Part shown: in pieces, positions 9,330-17,168 of the stretch
Layout of the letters: each line of letters opens with the position of its first letter
How positions within the stretch are numbered: position 1 is the first letter of the stretch
DNA from: Faecalibacterium prausnitzii
Lineage (GTDB): Bacteria > Bacillota > Clostridia > Oscillospirales > Ruminococcaceae
Direction of reading: 5' to 3'
Assembly: GCF_003324185.1 (NCBI RefSeq)
Contig: NZ_PXUP01000003.1
Coordinates: 62,001-126,000, forward strand
DNA length: 64,000 nt
Notes under the pieces: generated by a model
Databases searched by the model: none
What the model saw: only the letters and a program-made list of their open reading frames with translations
Told to the model about the DNA's origin: nothing
Program-made: the position numbers and the translations under genes

Positions 9330-10629
9330 CCAGACCCTGCTGGAAAAGACCGTGGCCGACCAGTGGCAGACCCTGCCCTCCGGCCTGACGGTGCTGGTGC
9401 GCCCCATGCCGGGCTATTCCAGCACCCATGTGATCTATGCCACCAAGTTCGGCTCTATCGACCGGGATTTCTGCCTGAACGGGCAAACGGTGCATCTGCC
9501 GGCGGGTGTGGCGCATTTTCTGGAACACAAGATGTTCGAGGACGAGGACGGCGACGCTTTTGCCAAGTACGCAAAGACCGGTGCCAACGCCAACGCCTTT
9601 ACCAGCTTTGACCGCACCTGCTACCTGTTCACCGCCACCCAGCAGCTGGACGAAAGCTTGGACGTGCTGCTGGGCATGGTAGGCCACCCCTACTTTACCG
9701 AGCAGACCATCGCCAAGGAGCAGGGCATCATCGGGCAGGAGATCAAAATGTACGATGACAGCCCGGACTGGCGGCTCATCACCGGCCTGTTCGAGTGCCT
9801 GTACCACAGCCACCCCATCCGCAGCGACATTGCGGGCACGGTGGAAAGCATTGCCGAGATCACGCCCGCCATGCTGTACAATAGCTGCAAGGCCTTTTAT
9901 GCCCCGGGCAATATGGTGCTGGCTGCTGCCGGCAACACCACCATGGAGCAGATTTTGGCTGCCTGCAAGCGGCACGGCCTGATGGAGCCCCGCCCGGCAC
10001 AGAAGGTGCAGCGGCTGTGGGCTTCGGAGCCCATGACCCTTGCCGCCACGGAAAAAACGCTGACCATGCCGGTTTCTAAGCCCTGCTTCGGCGTGGGCTT
10101 TAAGGAAGAGCCGCTGCCTGCGGATGATCTGCGCACCGAGGCGCTGTACGACCTTGTGCTCAGCTGCATCGTGGGCGGAATGTCGCCGCTGTACCGCCGC
10201 CTGTATGACGAAGGTCTTGTGAACCCCGGCTTTGGCGGCGAGGTGCTGCGGGTGGACGGCTGCTGCTGCATCCTGTTCACCGGCGAGAGCGATGTGCCGG
10301 ACACCGTGCGCCAGCTGCTGCTGGACGAGATCGCCCGGGTGCGCGCCGCCGGTGTGGACAGGGAAGTGTTTACCCTGTGCAAGAACGAAAAGTACGGCCA
10401 GCTGATCGAAAATCTGGAAAACGTGGAGGACTCCGCCAGCCAGATGGCAGACTTTGCCCTCAGCGGCCAGACGGTGGCGCAGCAGATCTCCATGCTGGCT
10501 GGGCTGACCGCAGAGGATGCGGACGCTGCCTTGCAGCACATCCTGTGCACCGACCGCATGGCTACCATGTACATCCAGCCGGACGGCACGGCGCAGGCGG
10601 CAGAAGAGGACGAGGAGGAAGAAGGATGA
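9316..10629 (+). CDS. M16-family zinc peptidase (YmfH-like)
   Basis: Active partner of the preceding protein, 437 residues. The inverted zinc motif HFLEH lies at residues 67-71, followed by KMFEDEDGDAF. The ATG at 9316 has AGGAGG at 9301-9306 with a 9-base spacer; the in-frame ATG at 9307 directly abuts that site and is unlikely. The last four bases overlap lgt (ATGA), so the three genes from 8028 form a coupled unit. The tail is acidic (EEDEEEEG). Confidence 0.93.
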   Translation: MPQNNQTLLEKTVADQWQTLPSGLTVLVRPMPGYSSTHVIYATKFGSIDRDFCLNGQTVHLPAGVAHFLEHKMFEDEDGDAFAKYAKTGANANAFTSFDRTCYLFTATQQLDESLDVLLGMVGHPYFTEQTIAKEQGIIGQEIKMYDDSPDWRLITGLFECLYHSHPIRSDIAGTVESIAEITPAMLYNSCKAFYAPGNMVLAAAGNTTMEQILAACKRHGLMEPRPAQKVQRLWASEPMTLAATEKTLTMPVSKPCFGVGFKEEPLPADDLRTEALYDLVLSCIVGGMSPLYRRLYDEGLVNPGFGGEVLRVDGCCCILFTGESDVPDTVRQLLLDEIARVRAAGVDREVFTLCKNEKYGQLIENLENVEDSASQMADFALSGQTVAQQISMLAGLTAEDADAALQHILCTDRMATMYIQPDGTAQAAEEDEEEEG

Positions 10630-11675
10630 ACCATCTTACAAATCTGGTACAGTTCCCGGGTCTGGGACTGAGTTTTCATCTGAACCGCGTGGCCTTTACC
10701 ATCGGCGGGGTCAGCATTTACTGGTACGGCGTGTGCATTGCGGTGGGTCTGTGTCTGGCACTGGTCTTTGCCTTCCGGCACAGCATCGAGTTCGGCGTAG
10801 ACCCGGACGGCATGGTGGACGTCATCCTCATCGGCGTGGTGCTGGGTATCATCAGTGCCCGCGCCTACTATGTGGCTATGGCACCTTTTAAATATGAAAG
10901 CATCTGGGAGATGATCGCCATCCGCGATGGCGGCCTTGCCATCTACGGCGGCATCATTGGCGGCTTTTTGTTCGGTGGTCTGGCCTGCAAGTGGCGGGGC
11001 GTGCCGGTGCTGCCCATGTTTGACCTGACCGCTATGGGCTTTCTCCTCGGGCAGGGCTGCGGCCGCTGGGGCAACTTTTTCAATCAGGAAGCCTTTGGCT
11101 GCAACACCACCCTGCCTTGGGGAATGTACAGCGAGACGACCCGTGCTTACCTGATGAGCAGCACGGTCACGGTGCCCAATGGTGTGGTCATCGACCCCAA
11201 CCTGCCGGTGCACCCCACCTTTTTGTATGAGAGCATCTGGTGCTTTGTGGGCTTCTTCCTGCTGTTCCGCTACATCAAAAAGCGCAAGTTCAATGGCGAC
11301 ATCACCCTGCGGTATCTGATCTGGTACGGCGCAGGCCGTTTCTGGATCGAGGGTCTGCGCACCGACAGCCTGATGCTGGTGCCCTCCATCGGGCTGCGGG
11401 CTTCCCAGCTGGTGGCAGGCATCGCCGTGGTGGCGGGCATTGCGGCAGAGGTGTACTTTACCCGCAAGTGCAAGGGCAAGCCTCTGCTGGTGCCGCTGGC
11501 GCTGAACGCCGAGAACAAGGCGGCTAAAAAGAAGCTGGACGGCCCCATCTCCTTTGCAGGTAAGGACACCCAGCTGCTGGCTTCCAGCCCGCGCAAGCTG
11601 TTTTTGGAAAAGACGGAGGCCTATAATGCGCAGGTGAAAGCCGCCATAGAGCAGGCCGGGCAGAAAAAAGCGTAA
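10626..11675 (+). CDS. lgt: Prolipoprotein diacylglyceryl transferase
   Basis: Membrane enzyme of 349 residues that transfers diacylglycerol to the lipobox cysteine of prolipoproteins, the first lipidation step. Several hydrophobic segments are present. The Lgt signature is clear (GCGRWGNFFNQEAFG, with Arg147 and Asn150), as is HPTFLYESIW further on. A basic, soluble C-terminal extension of about 70 residues goes beyond the usual family end (around residue 280). Start ATG overlaps the M16 stop. Two predicted lipoproteins in this window (25243 and 29555) would be substrates. Confidence 0.95.
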   Translation: MNHLTNLVQFPGLGLSFHLNRVAFTIGGVSIYWYGVCIAVGLCLALVFAFRHSIEFGVDPDGMVDVILIGVVLGIISARAYYVAMAPFKYESIWEMIAIRDGGLAIYGGIIGGFLFGGLACKWRGVPVLPMFDLTAMGFLLGQGCGRWGNFFNQEAFGCNTTLPWGMYSETTRAYLMSSTVTVPNGVVIDPNLPVHPTFLYESIWCFVGFFLLFRYIKKRKFNGDITLRYLIWYGAGRFWIEGLRTDSLMLVPSIGLRASQLVAGIAVVAGIAAEVYFTRKCKGKPLLVPLALNAENKAAKKKLDGPISFAGKDTQLLASSPRKLFLEKTEAYNAQVKAAIEQAGQKKA

Positions 11676-11703
11676 AAATCTGCGCAAAAGGGGAAATTTC
11701 CTC

Positions 11704-11732
11704 TTGCAATCCGGTTTGGTTTTTGCTATAAT
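11704..11732 (+). promoter_or_regulatory. Promoter of the L21/L27 operon
   Basis: TTGCAA (11704-11709), a 17-base spacer and a perfect TATAAT (11727-11732). This is one of the best-matched promoters in the window, as expected for ribosomal protein genes. Confidence 0.8.
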
Positions 11733-11738
11733 ATTCTA

Positions 11739-11822
11739 GCCGCATGGTGTGGGCGCCTGAAATGGCCCGCTGTAAGGGTCTGCCTTTACGACCAGCGAGT
11801 ACAACGAAAAGGAATGAACAAA
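11739..11822 (+). promoter_or_regulatory. Leader RNA of rplU, candidate L21 leader
   Basis: About 80 untranslated bases between the promoter and the L21 ribosome binding site contain GC-rich segments that can pair (for example GGGCGCC, GGCCCGC, AAGGGTCTGCCTTTACGACC). An autoregulatory L21 leader is known in Firmicutes at this position. I call it from position and pairing potential only; a covariance search would decide. Confidence 0.4.
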
Positions 11823-12134
11823 ATGTACGCAATCATTGTTACCGGCGGTAAGCAGTACCGCGTGGAGCAGGGCGACATCGTCTACATCGAAAAGCTGGAC
11901 GTTGAGGCCGACTCCGAAGTGAAGTTTGATCAGGTTCTCGCTATTGGCGAGGAGGGTTCTGTGAAGGTTGGCGCTCCTGTTGTTGAGGGTGCTACCGTTT
12001 CTGCCAAGGTCATCAAGAATGGCAAGGGCAAGAAGCTGAACATCATCACCTATCGCGCAAAGAAGCACAGTGCTCGCCGTATGGGCCATCGTCAGCCCTA
12101 CACCAAGGTTGAGATCACTGCGATCAACGGCTAA
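11823..12134 (+). CDS. rplU: Ribosomal protein bL21
   Basis: Protein of 103 residues, binds 23S rRNA in the large subunit. It begins [18 protein letters not shown] and ends with the basic [14 protein letters not shown] segment typical of bL21. The ATG at 11823 has AAAGGA about 9 bases upstream; the in-frame ATG at 11814 touches that site and is unlikely. Codons are strongly biased towards GTT, GCT and GGT, as in highly expressed genes. rpmA follows after 14 bases. Confidence 0.97.
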   Translation: MYAIIVTGGKQYRVEQGDIVYIEKLDVEADSEVKFDQVLAIGEEGSVKVGAPVVEGATVSAKVIKNGKGKKLNIITYRAKKHSARRMGHRQPYTKVEITAING

Positions 12135-12148
12135 GGAGGTAAATTACA

Positions 12149-12400
12149 ATGGCACATAAAAAGGGCGTAGGCAGCACCAAGAACGGCCGCGATTCCGCAG
12201 CACAGCGTCTGGGCACCAAGCGTGCAGACGGTCAGTTCGTTCTGGCCGGCAACATCCTGGTTCGTCAGCGTGGCACCCACATCATGCCGGGTGAGAACGT
12301 TGGCAAGGGCAGCGATGATACCCTGTTTGCTCTGGTGGACGGCACTGTCCGTTTCGAGCGCGTGGGCAAGAGCGGCAAGAAGTGCAGCGTTAAGCAGTAA
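12149..12400 (+). CDS. rpmA: Ribosomal protein bL27, no N-terminal extension
   Basis: Protein of 83 residues whose N-terminus reaches the peptidyl transferase centre. It begins [16 protein letters not shown], the short form known from proteobacteria. Many Firmicutes make bL27 with an extension ending in a phenylalanine-rich cleavage site, removed by the Prp protease encoded between L21 and L27. Here both the extension and the prp gene are absent: the gap to rplU is 14 bases. Ribosome binding site AAGGAGG. Confidence 0.97.
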   Translation: MAHKKGVGSTKNGRDSAAQRLGTKRADGQFVLAGNILVRQRGTHIMPGENVGKGSDDTLFALVDGTVRFERVGKSGKKCSVKQ

Positions 12401-12425
12401 CTTCTTTCTGAATAACTGCAATCGT

Positions 12426-12456
12426 AGAGCCGGACCCTTGTGGCCCGGCTCTTTTT
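12426..12456 (+). terminator. Terminator of the L21/L27 operon
   Basis: AGAGCCGG and CCGGCTCT form the stem, followed by TTTTT. It lies 25 bases after rpmA and separates the operon from obgE. Confidence 0.85.
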
Positions 12457-12542
12457 GATGAAATAAGGCTATGTGTTCGGGTGGCGCTGTCTCGGATGAG
12501 GGCGCTGAAACGCAAAAGCCTATAAAGCTAAGGAGGGGCTGT

Positions 12543-13826
12543 ATGGCAGCACAGACTAACTTTATCGACATCGCCACGATATGGCTCCATGCGGGCAAGG
12601 GCGGCGATGGCGCGGTGAGCTTCCACCGCGAAAAATTCGTGGCCGCAGGCGGCCCGGACGGCGGTGACGGCGGCCGGGGCGGCGATATCATCTTTGTGGC
12701 GGACGACCATCTGTCCACCCTGATGGACTTCCGCTATAAGCGCAAGTATGTGGCCCCGGAGGGCGGCAAGGGCGGCGCAAGCCTGTGCCACGGCAAAAAT
12801 GCCGAAAATCTGGTCATCAAGGTGCCGCTGGGCACCGTGATCAAGGACGCAGAGAGCGGTCTTGTTATCGCAGACCTGTCCGACCACACCCCGGTCACCA
12901 TTGCTAAGGGTGGCCGCGGCGGCTACGGCAATGCACACTTTGCCACCCCCACCCGCCAGATCCCCAAGTTTGCAAAGCCCGGTATGCCCGGCGAGGATCT
13001 GCAGGTGACCTTGGAACTGAAGCTGATTGCGGACGTGGGTCTGATCGGTTTCCCCAACGTGGGTAAGTCCACCCTCATCTCCACCATCAGCGCGGCAAAG
13101 CCCAAAATCGCAAACTACCACTTTACCACCCTTGTGCCCACGCTGGGCGTTGTGTCGGTGGGTGAGGGCGCAAGCTTTGTCTGCGCCGACATTCCCGGCC
13201 TGATCGAGGGTGCCAGCGAGGGCGTCGGTCTGGGTCATGATTTCCTGCGCCATGTGGAGCGCTGCCGCCTGCTGCTGCACGTTGTGGATGTTTCCGGCAG
13301 CGAGTGCCGCGACCCCATCGAGGACTTTGAGAAGATCAACGAGGAGCTGGCAAAGTTCAGCCCCGTGCTGGCCGAGCGTCCGCAGATCGTTGTGGGCAAC
13401 AAGTGCGACCTTGCCACCGAGGAGCAGATCGAGACCTTCCGCCAGTATGTGGAGGGCAAGGGGCTGACCTTTGTGGCAATCTCTGCCGCCACCATGCAGG
13501 GCGTCAAGCAGCTGCCGGGCCTCGTGTACAACCGTCTCAAGGATATCCCGCAGGTGCCGGTGTTCACCCCCGAGTACAAAAAGCCGGAGCCCAAGAAGAA
13601 CGGCCGCGACTTCACCATCCAGCGCATGGAAGCCCATGTGTGGAGCGTGGATGCCCCGTGGCTGGAGTATATTCTGGCCGGCAGCAACGTGGACGACTAC
13701 GAGAGCCTGCAGTTCTTCCAGCGTCAGCTGGGCGAGAGCGGCATTCTGGACGCGCTGGTGCAGAAGGGCGTGGAAGAGAACGATACCATTCTCATCGGCG
13801 AGTATCAGTTCGACTATATCTTCTAA
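12543..13826 (+). CDS. obgE: GTPase Obg
   Basis: Ribosome-associated GTPase of 427 residues involved in large-subunit assembly and the stress response. The N-terminal Obg domain (about 1-160) is glycine-rich (GGDGGRGG, GGRGGYGNAHF). The GTPase domain has G1 GFPNVGKST, G3 DIPGLIEGA and G4 NKCD. The C-terminal OCT domain follows, as in Gram-positive Obg proteins. The ATG has AAGGAGG upstream. mrnC follows after 12 bases. Confidence 0.97.
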   Translation: MAAQTNFIDIATIWLHAGKGGDGAVSFHREKFVAAGGPDGGDGGRGGDIIFVADDHLSTLMDFRYKRKYVAPEGGKGGASLCHGKNAENLVIKVPLGTVIKDAESGLVIADLSDHTPVTIAKGGRGGYGNAHFATPTRQIPKFAKPGMPGEDLQVTLELKLIADVGLIGFPNVGKSTLISTISAAKPKIANYHFTTLVPTLGVVSVGEGASFVCADIPGLIEGASEGVGLGHDFLRHVERCRLLLHVVDVSGSECRDPIEDFEKINEELAKFSPVLAERPQIVVGNKCDLATEEQIETFRQYVEGKGLTFVAISAATMQGVKQLPGLVYNRLKDIPQVPVFTPEYKKPEPKKNGRDFTIQRMEAHVWSVDAPWLEYILAGSNVDDYESLQFFQRQLGESGILDALVQKGVEENDTILIGEYQFDYIF

Positions 13827-13838
13827 GGATAAAGCATC

Positions 13839-14243
13839 ATGAACGAATCAGAAAAGATCGACCTGCGGGAGCTCAGCCCGCTGGCGCTGGCCTTTGTAGG
13901 GGACAGCGTGCTGGAACTGCTGGTGCGCCAGCGTCTGGTGGAGCACCACCGCCTTTCAGCCGGAAAGCTGAACGCCGAAAAGGTCAAGTATGTCTCTGCC
14001 AAGGCGCAGTTCCGGGAAGAGCAGCTGCTGGAGCCGCTGTTCACCGAGGACGAGCTGGCTGTGTTCAAGCGCGGCCGCAACGCCAGCAAGGCCAGCGTCG
14101 CCAAGCACGCCTCCCCGGAGGAGTACCGTGCCTCTACCGGCTTCGAATGCCTGCTGGGCTGGCTGTACCTGAACGGACAGCTGGAGCGCGTGCACCAGCT
14201 GTTTGAGGTGCTGTGGCAGCAGTTTGACCCTGACCAGAAATAA
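13839..14243 (+). CDS. mrnC: Mini-ribonuclease III
   Basis: RNase III-like nuclease of 134 residues without the double-stranded-RNA-binding domain; in Bacillus it trims 23S rRNA ends. The catalytic domain is visible as LALAFVGDSVLELLVR near the start (Asp in the metal site), the RGRNA segment, and FECLLGWLYL, which resembles the second RNase III acidic motif. It is 12 bases after obgE, so probably one operon, and is followed by a strong terminator. Confidence 0.92.
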   Translation: MNESEKIDLRELSPLALAFVGDSVLELLVRQRLVEHHRLSAGKLNAEKVKYVSAKAQFREEQLLEPLFTEDELAVFKRGRNASKASVAKHASPEEYRASTGFECLLGWLYLNGQLERVHQLFEVLWQQFDPDQK

Positions 14244-14250
14244 GAATGCG

Positions 14251-14308
14251 AAAGCCCGCTGCTTTCCGCACTGGAAACCAGTGGTGGAAGGCAGCGGGCT
14301 TTGCTTGT
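14251..14308. terminator. Bidirectional terminator between mrnC and the small minus-strand gene
   Basis: AAAGCCCGCTGC (14251-14262) and GCAGCGGGCTTT (14291-14302) form a perfect 12-base outer stem. Inner pairs (TTTCC/GGAA, CACTGG/CCAGTG) extend it into a very stable hairpin. It separates convergent genes and can act on either strand. Confidence 0.8.
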
Positions 14309-14343
14309 TGGCATCTGCGGTCCGTCAGATGCCGCTTACGCCA

Positions 14344-14532
14344 TCAGCGGCTGTTCTTCGCGTTGGTGGAACGGCTGTTGGTGGAGTTCTTGGCGCTCTC
14401 GTCATCGGCACCCTTGGTGTACTGGTTGGGGTGCTTGTGCTCGTTGGTGGCGCTGTTGGTGGTCTTGCTGCTGGTACGGTTGGAGGTCTGGTTCTTGCAA
14501 TTGGTACTGCGGTTCTCACTGCGGTTTTCCAT
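14344..14532 (-). CDS. Small Asn/Ser/Thr-rich protein, unknown function
   Basis: A 62-residue protein (MENRSENRSTNCKNQTSN...) in which Asn, Ser, Thr, Lys and Arg make up most of the chain. There is one cysteine, no hydrophobic segment and no signal peptide. The ATG at 14532 has AAAGGAG about 10 bases upstream, and the gene ends just before a bidirectional terminator, so it looks real. Its composition suggests a disordered, soluble protein. It is antisense-free and sits between mrnC and the methyltransferase gene, with the opposite orientation. I do not recognise a family with a known role. Confidence 0.65.
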   Translation of the reverse strand: MENRSENRSTNCKNQTSNRTSSKTTNSATNEHKHPNQYTKGADDESAKNSTNSRSTNAKNSR

Positions 14533-14638
14533 GGTGTGAATGCTCCTTTCGGTCGTTGCTGTGGGGGCGGGGCCGCCCTCACAGTCCATAGTGTGGCCGC
14601 AGCCGGCGGCTTTATACATCCCATGGGAGGAAAAGAAT

Positions 14639-16177
14639 ATGCCTACGGAATATTTTGAGCAGCGGGAGCGTGCCCTGCTGGGCCAGCGGTACGAGCAGCT
14701 GTATGCCGCCCCGCAGCAGACGGCAGAGCGCGGGGTCACCGTGTCGGCGCTGCGCACCACACCGGAGCAGTTTGCGCAGAGGGCAGATTTCCCGCTGGAA
14801 CCTTCGCCCTTCTGCAAGGCAGCCTTTGTGGTGCATCAGCCGGATTTTAAGCCCGGGCGGCATCCGTACCACCATGCGGGTGTGTTCTATTCGCAGGAGC
14901 CCTCGGCTTCTTCGGCAGCGCCGCTGCTGGGGGTGCAGCCGGGGATGCGGGTGCTGGATCTGTGCGCCGCGCCCGGCGGCAAAAGCAGCCAGCTGGCGGC
15001 GGCGCTGCAGGGACGCGGTGTGCTGGTGAGCAACGAGTATGTGGCTGCGCGTGCCGAGATTTTAAAAAGCAACCTTGAGCGCATGGGCGTTTCCAACGCC
15101 GTAGTGCTCAACGAGACCCCCGCCCGCATTGCCGAGGCGCTGCCGGAGTTTTTCGACCGGGTGCTGGTGGATGCGCCCTGCTCCGGTGAGGGAATGTTCC
15201 GCAAGGAACCAGTAGCGCTGCAGCAGCACTGCGAAGCACTGGTAAAGCAGTGCGCAGAGCTGGGCGCGCAGATTCTGGACTGCGCCGCAGCGGCACTGGC
15301 TCCCGGCGGGCAGCTGGTGTACTCCACCTGTACCTTTGCGCCGGAGGAGGACGAAGCGCAGGTGGCGGCCTTTTTGCAGCGCCACCCGGAGTTTGCGCTG
15401 GCCGATGTACTGGGCAACGTGGACTACACCTTTGGCAGCGCGGGTGAAGAGAACCGCACCGGCGGCCTGTCGCTGGACGTAAGTAAGGTGCGCCGCATCT
15501 GGCCCTGTCAGGGCGGCGAGGGGCATTTTATGGCCCGGCTGGTCAAGGCGGGCACGCCCCGCACCCTGCCGCCGGAGGGGGAATACCCCCCGGAGGAGCA
15601 GCTCTGGCTTGCCGCTGCTGCACAGGCGGGCAAAAAGGGCAAGGGTAAGGCAAAGCCTGCCAAGGCGGCAGATGCCCGCAGCACTCGCCGCGCAGACAGC
15701 CGCGCCTGCCGGGACGCTGTGCAGGGCACGAGCCGCCGCACCCGGGACACCGGGGCAGGGGAAGCCACCCCGGCGCAGAGCCTTGCCGCATGGCAGGAGT
15801 TTGCCCGGCAGTATTTTCCCGCACTGGCGCAGCGCCCGGCTGTGGTGCACGGCGGCGGTGTGCTGCTGCCGGTGGCCTTTCCGCAGACGGGGCTCCATGT
15901 GCTGCGGGCGGGGGTGTTCGTAGGCAGTGTGCAGAAGGGGCGCTTTGTGCCGGAGCATCATCTGTTCACGGCCTTTGGCAGCCTGTGCACGAACTGCGAG
16001 CAGCTGACCCTTGCCGACTGCCGCTGCACCGAGTATCTCTCCGGCCGCGAGGTGGAAGCCCGCACGGCAGCGGACGGCTGGTGCTGCGTGACCGTGGACG
16101 GCTGGCCGCTGGGCGGCGGCAAGGTGTCCGGCGGGCGGGTGAAAAACCACTACCCCAAGGCACTGCGGCTGCTGTAA
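14639..16177 (+). CDS. rsmF: RsmF-like 16S rRNA cytosine-C5 methyltransferase
   Basis: SAM-dependent RNA methyltransferase of the NOL1/NOP2/Sun family, 512 residues. The SAM site is LDLCAAPGGKSSQLAAAL. The two cysteines used by this family are Cys181 in DAPCSGEGMF and Cys231 in YSTCTFAPEEDEAQ. The C-terminal part (about 385-512) looks like the RsmF-type RNA-binding region. A Lys/Ala/Arg-rich linker of about 50 residues before it (around 330-380) is unusual and probably disordered. ATG at 14639 follows GGGAGGAAAAG. The exact target base cannot be read from sequence. Confidence 0.88.
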   Translation: MPTEYFEQRERALLGQRYEQLYAAPQQTAERGVTVSALRTTPEQFAQRADFPLEPSPFCKAAFVVHQPDFKPGRHPYHHAGVFYSQEPSASSAAPLLGVQPGMRVLDLCAAPGGKSSQLAAALQGRGVLVSNEYVAARAEILKSNLERMGVSNAVVLNETPARIAEALPEFFDRVLVDAPCSGEGMFRKEPVALQQHCEALVKQCAELGAQILDCAAAALAPGGQLVYSTCTFAPEEDEAQVAAFLQRHPEFALADVLGNVDYTFGSAGEENRTGGLSLDVSKVRRIWPCQGGEGHFMARLVKAGTPRTLPPEGEYPPEEQLWLAAAAQAGKKGKGKAKPAKAADARSTRRADSRACRDAVQGTSRRTRDTGAGEATPAQSLAAWQEFARQYFPALAQRPAVVHGGGVLLPVAFPQTGLHVLRAGVFVGSVQKGRFVPEHHLFTAFGSLCTNCEQLTLADCRCTEYLSGREVEARTAADGWCCVTVDGWPLGGGKVSGGRVKNHYPKALRLL

Positions 16178-16222
16178 ACCGCAGATTTACACGCATCCGG
16201 GCGAAAATCAGGCTTTTCAGGC

Positions 16223-16251
16223 TTGAACGCGCCGGTGGATTGTGATAGAAT
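16223..16251 (+). promoter_or_regulatory. Promoter of yebC
   Basis: TTGAAC (16223-16228), a 17-base spacer and TAGAAT (16246-16251), 94 bases upstream of the yebC start. Confidence 0.6.
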
Positions 16252-16345
16252 AACAGAGTTAGATTTTGTGTGCTGCCACAAGCGGGCGACCACAGCCCGT
16301 CTGCCCGCAGGCGGAGATACCGATAAATTTAGGAGGCTCTTTCCC

Positions 16346-17083
16346 ATGTCTGGACATAGCAAATGGAACAACATTAAGCGCAAGAAGGAAAAGACTGACG
16401 GCGCCCGCGCCAAGGTCTTTACCAAGATCGGCCGCGAGATCAGCGTTGCCGTCCGTGACGGCGGCCCCAACCCGGCTTCCAACAGCAAGCTGGCAGACCT
16501 GATCGCCAAGGCAAAGCGCATGAGCGTGCCCAACGATAACATCCAGCGTATCATTAAGAAGGCCGAGGGCGGCGACAAGACCGAGTTCGAGGCCATCACC
16601 TACGAGGGCTACGGCCCCGGCGGCGTGGCAGTCATGGTGGAGACCCTGACCGACAACCGCAACCGTACCGCTGCCGACCTGCGCCACTACTTCGATAAGA
16701 ACGGCGGCAATCTGGGCGCTATGGGATGCGTGGCCTTCCTGTTCAACCAGAAGGGTGTCATCGACATTTCTCTGGAGGATAAGGACGCCGACGAGGCCAT
16801 GATGGACGCTCTGGATGCCGGTGCCGAGGACTTTGATGCCAGCGAGGACGCAGCCGAGGTCACCACCGATCCCGAGAACTACTCCGCTGTGGTCAAGGCT
16901 CTGGAAGAGAAGGGCTACGAGATCCTGTCCGATGATCTGGCCATGGTGCCCATGACCACCACCCGCCTGACTGATCCCGATCAGCTGAAGCAGATGGGCA
17001 AGCTGCTGGATTCTCTGGAAGATAACGATGACGTCCAGAACGTCTGGCACTCTCTCGAGAACGAAGAGGACCTGCCGGAATAA
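16346..17083 (+). CDS. yebC: YebC/PmpR-family regulator
   Basis: Protein of 245 residues beginning MSGHSKWNNIKRKK, the family signature. Members bind DNA as regulators in some species. Some have recently been linked to translation of difficult proline stretches, so the role here stays open. The acidic three-domain layout and the length match the family. The ATG has AGGAGG 9 bases upstream. The gene stands alone, between its own promoter and a terminator. Confidence 0.94.
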   Translation: MSGHSKWNNIKRKKEKTDGARAKVFTKIGREISVAVRDGGPNPASNSKLADLIAKAKRMSVPNDNIQRIIKKAEGGDKTEFEAITYEGYGPGGVAVMVETLTDNRNRTAADLRHYFDKNGGNLGAMGCVAFLFNQKGVIDISLEDKDADEAMMDALDAGAEDFDASEDAAEVTTDPENYSAVVKALEEKGYEILSDDLAMVPMTTTRLTDPDQLKQMGKLLDSLEDNDDVQNVWHSLENEEDLPE

Positions 17084-17120
17084 GCTTCCGCAAGGCTCTT
17101 TGCTCCTAGAATAAGACGAT

Positions 17121-17164
17121 AAAAAGCCGCTTTTTGTGCTGCAAGGCACGAAAGGCGGCTTTTG
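17121..17164. terminator. Bidirectional terminator between yebC and dsdA
   Basis: AAAAGCCGCTTTTTGTGC pairs with GCACGAAAGGCGGCTTTT. The hairpin has A-rich and T-rich flanks on both sides, so it serves the two convergent genes. Confidence 0.85.
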
Positions 17165-17168
17165 CTTG

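Noticed and set aside
8028-10629. Frameshifted single M16 gene
   Set aside because: Both reading frames are full-length, each with its own start and ribosome binding site, and the two proteins align to separate halves of a known pair.
14540-14638. Longer N-terminus for the rRNA methyltransferase starting at 14540
   Set aside because: The ATG at 14639 has a good ribosome binding site (GGGAGGAAAAG). The upstream extension overlaps the 5' leader of the small minus-strand gene and has no family similarity.
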